Origin: Phyllobacterium sp. OV277
GTDB lineage: Bacteria > Pseudomonadota > Alphaproteobacteria > Rhizobiales > Rhizobiaceae
Direction of reading: 5' to 3'
NCBI RefSeq assembly: GCF_900104355.1
Contig: NZ_FNIY01000002.1
Coordinates: forward strand, 310,001 to 374,000
DNA length: 64,000 nt
Positions 62,417 through 64,000 of the stretch are shown piece after piece. Position numbers and translations under genes: made by a program. The notes under the pieces were generated by a model. The model was not told the DNA's origin. It made no database searches and worked only from the letters and a program-made list of their open reading frames with translations. Position 1 is the first letter of the stretch, and every line of letters starts with the position of its first letter.

Positions 62417-63247
62417 TTATTCGCCTGCATTGATGGTTACCGGCGTCAGCTTGTTGGCCTTCAGACCGTATTTTTCCAAAAGCGCATCATAGGTACCATT
62501 CGCCTGCAGTTTTTCAAGCGCCACTTTGACCGCATCGCGCAGTTGAGTCTCGCTTTTCAGGACAGGAATACCCGCCAGAGACTGGCTGAATGCCTCGCCC
62601 AACGTAACGTAAGTGTCAGGTTCAAGTTTCTGGTTGTAGGGCAAAGTTTCATTGCCTTGCGCGGCGGCCTGCAGACGTTGGCTCTTGATCTGCGTGCGGG
62701 CATCAGCCGATCCCTCTGTGCCCATGACGGTGATCGCCGGTTTGCCCTTGGCGACGCAGTTGGCCTCGCTCCAGGCGGTGATCTGCGCTGGCCAATCGGT
62801 TGAACGGCTGGCGCCTACCGACTTACCGCAGAGATCTTCGACCGACTTGATTTCACCGGCCATGGTTTTGGACGTGTAAAACTGCGCGCCGGATTTCATG
62901 TAATCGACGAAATCAGCGGTTTCCTGACGGGCCTTCTTGTCACTCATACCGGCCATGGCAAGATCAACACGACCTGTTTGCAGGGACGGAAGCAACTGGG
63001 CAAAGGCAATTTCCTGCCACTCAACCTTCACACCGAGTTCCTTGCCGATGGCTTCGCCAAGCTCGATGTCAAAACCTTGCAACTCATTGGTGGCGGGGTC
63101 CTTGTAAGTAATCGGCGGATAGTTCGGCATGGTCGCGATAACCAGTTTCCCAGCATCTTTGATGCGGGCTGGAAGTTCCTGCGCGGTGGCGGAAAAGCTG
63201 AAAGCAAGCGCGCCGCCGAGAATTGCAAGCCGGGTTATGGTTTTCAT
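62417..63247 (-). CDS. Amino acid ABC transporter substrate-binding protein
   Basis: A 276-residue periplasmic protein of family 3 (SBP_bac_3): a Sec signal (cleavage after TAQ), then DAGKLVIATMPNYPPITYKD, GFDIELGEAIGKELGV and GRVDLAMAGMSDKKARQETADF. Relatives bind polar amino acids such as glutamate, glutamine, cystine or arginine. The start at 63247 follows GAGGA. It follows the ATPase gene and forms one transporter with it; the permeases are not in the window. Confidence 0.9.
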   Translation of the reverse strand: MKTITRLAILGGALAFSFSATAQELPARIKDAGKLVIATMPNYPPITYKDPATNELQGFDIELGEAIGKELGVKVEWQEIAFAQLLPSLQTGRVDLAMAGMSDKKARQETADFVDYMKSGAQFYTSKTMAGEIKSVEDLCGKSVGASRSTDWPAQITAWSEANCVAKGKPAITVMGTEGSADARTQIKSQRLQAAAQGNETLPYNQKLEPDTYVTLGEAFSQSLAGIPVLKSETQLRDAVKVALEKLQANGTYDALLEKYGLKANKLTPVTINAGE

Positions 63248-63310
63248 TGTCTGGTTCCTCATATCTGTTCCCCTTTGGCCGGTTCTCCCGGCCTGTTCTC
63301 TGATCTTTGA

Positions 63311-64000
63311 TCAGGACAAGACCGCTGCGATAAAGTCCTGAGTACGTTTTTCCTTCGGGCTCGTCAGCACTTCGTGCGGTGTTCCCGTTTCGACAATACG
63401 GCCGCGATCCATGAACACGACCCGGTGTGCGACCTCGCGGGCAAAACCAAGTTCGTGGGTAACAACGATCATGGTCATGCCACTGGTGGCAAGATCACGC
63501 ATGACGCTCAGCACTTCGCTGACCAGTTCGGGATCCAGCGCCGATGTCGGTTCGTCGAACAGCATCAGTTTGGGCTTCATGGCGAGCGCGCGTGCAATGG
63601 CAATCCGCTGTTGCTGACCGCCGGAAAGTTCACTCGGATAGGCGTCTTTCTTATCGGCAAGGCCAACGCGCTCAAGCAATATCATTGCTTCCGGGATGAC
63701 GCTGCTTTTCGCGCGTTTCTGGACGATAACCGGCCCTTCGATGATATTCTCCAGAACGGTCATGTGAGCGAAGAGGTTGAACCTCTGGAACACCATGCCG
63801 CTTGCCAGACGCTGGCGCGAAATCTCAGCATCGGTCAATTCATAGAGCTTGTTGCCGTCCTGACGAAAACCGATGAGTTCATCATCAATCCAGATGGCGC
63901 CGGAATCAATCCGCTCCAGTTGATTGATGCAACGCAGGAGCGTGCTTTTGCCGGAACCGGAAGGACCGATAATGCACAGGACTTCACCGTGATTGATTTC
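63311..64000 (-). CDS. Amino acid ABC transporter ATPase (partial)
   Basis: 230 codons are visible, and the start lies beyond the right edge. It has Walker [10 protein letters not shown], the Q-loop [14 protein letters not shown], the signature [16 protein letters not shown], and Walker [17 protein letters not shown]. This is the GlnQ/HisP type. It energises the importer with the binding protein downstream. Confidence 0.95.
   Translation of the reverse strand, partial: EINHGEVLCIIGPSGSGKSTLLRCINQLERIDSGAIWIDDELIGFRQDGNKLYELTDAEISRQRLASGMVFQRFNLFAHMTVLENIIEGPVIVQKRAKSSVIPEAMILLERVGLADKKDAYPSELSGGQQQRIAIARALAMKPKLMLFDEPTSALDPELVSEVLSVMRDLATSGMTMIVVTHELGFAREVAHRVVFMDRGRIVETGTPHEVLTSPKEKRTQDFIAAVLS

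Noticed and set aside
1-64000. CRISPR arrays, insertion sequences, prophage or rRNA genes
   Set aside because: No regularly spaced direct repeats, transposase, integrase, phage structural genes or rRNA sequence were seen on either strand.

Overview
The window comes from an alphaproteobacterium of the order Hyphomicrobiales (Rhizobiales), most likely Brucellaceae or Phyllobacteriaceae. The grounds are the gene families and order (ubiE-ubiB-coaBC, an MbfA-type ferritin/exporter behind an Irr iron-control box, a DUF1127 small protein, an Omp19/Inh-type inhibitor, a CIO-type cytochrome bd oxidase) and the palindromic intergenic repeats typical of this order. The genus cannot be fixed from sequence alone. 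It reads as ordinary chromosome with patches of accessory genes. There is no rRNA operon, CRISPR array, transposase, integrase or prophage.

Layout. 0.1-4.4 kb: DUF1127 protein, small lipoprotein and lepA (minus strand), then a two-HKD phospholipase D-like protein. 4.4-7.4 kb: cydB and cydA, split by about 630 bp holding two long perfect inverted repeats, a truncated diverged cydB start and a tandem copy of the cydB 5' end. 7.5-14.3 kb: secreted beta-propeller protein and divergent XRE regulator, Tat-exported PhoX phosphatase with a Pho box, a DHFR-like reductase, a threonine dehydratase-like enzyme, and mbfA with an ICE box. 14.5-20.2 kb: small ORFs, ABM and NIPSNAP proteins, cysK, a LysE exporter, and a coupled four-gene unit that includes a trans-3-hydroxy-L-proline dehydratase. 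20.2-30.6 kb: dut, a class II glutamine amidotransferase, higBA, prfC, an ArsR/SRPBCC pair, GNAT enzymes, and a coaBC carrying a ribbon-helix-helix N-terminus, followed by ubiB and ubiE.

30.7-43.2 kb is a nucleoside salvage and uptake region: adenosine deaminase, upp, then a tight minus-strand operon (ABC ATPase, isochorismatase-like protein, two permeases, cdd, punA, deoA). The matching BMP-family binding protein lies 3 kb away, behind an Fe-alcohol dehydrogenase, slyX, a GNAT enzyme and a LysE exporter. The genes together import nucleosides, deaminate them and split them into bases and sugar phosphates.

44.1-57.2 kb follows a tRNA-Ser(GGA) and looks accessory: VOC protein, LysR/nitronate monooxygenase pair, exported glycerophosphodiester phosphodiesterase and PAP2 acid phosphatase, a close homologue of penicillin G acylase, an AraC regulator and MFS exporter, a sulfotransferase in AT-rich surroundings, and an SDR enzyme. 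57.3-59.4 kb may be an ether-lipid module (membrane-anchored unknown, fatty-acid-hydroxylase family protein, lysoplasmalogenase). 59.5-64.0 kb holds a protease inhibitor, a DUF4864 protein, an MFS exporter, a GNAT enzyme and part of a polar amino acid ABC transporter that runs off the right edge.
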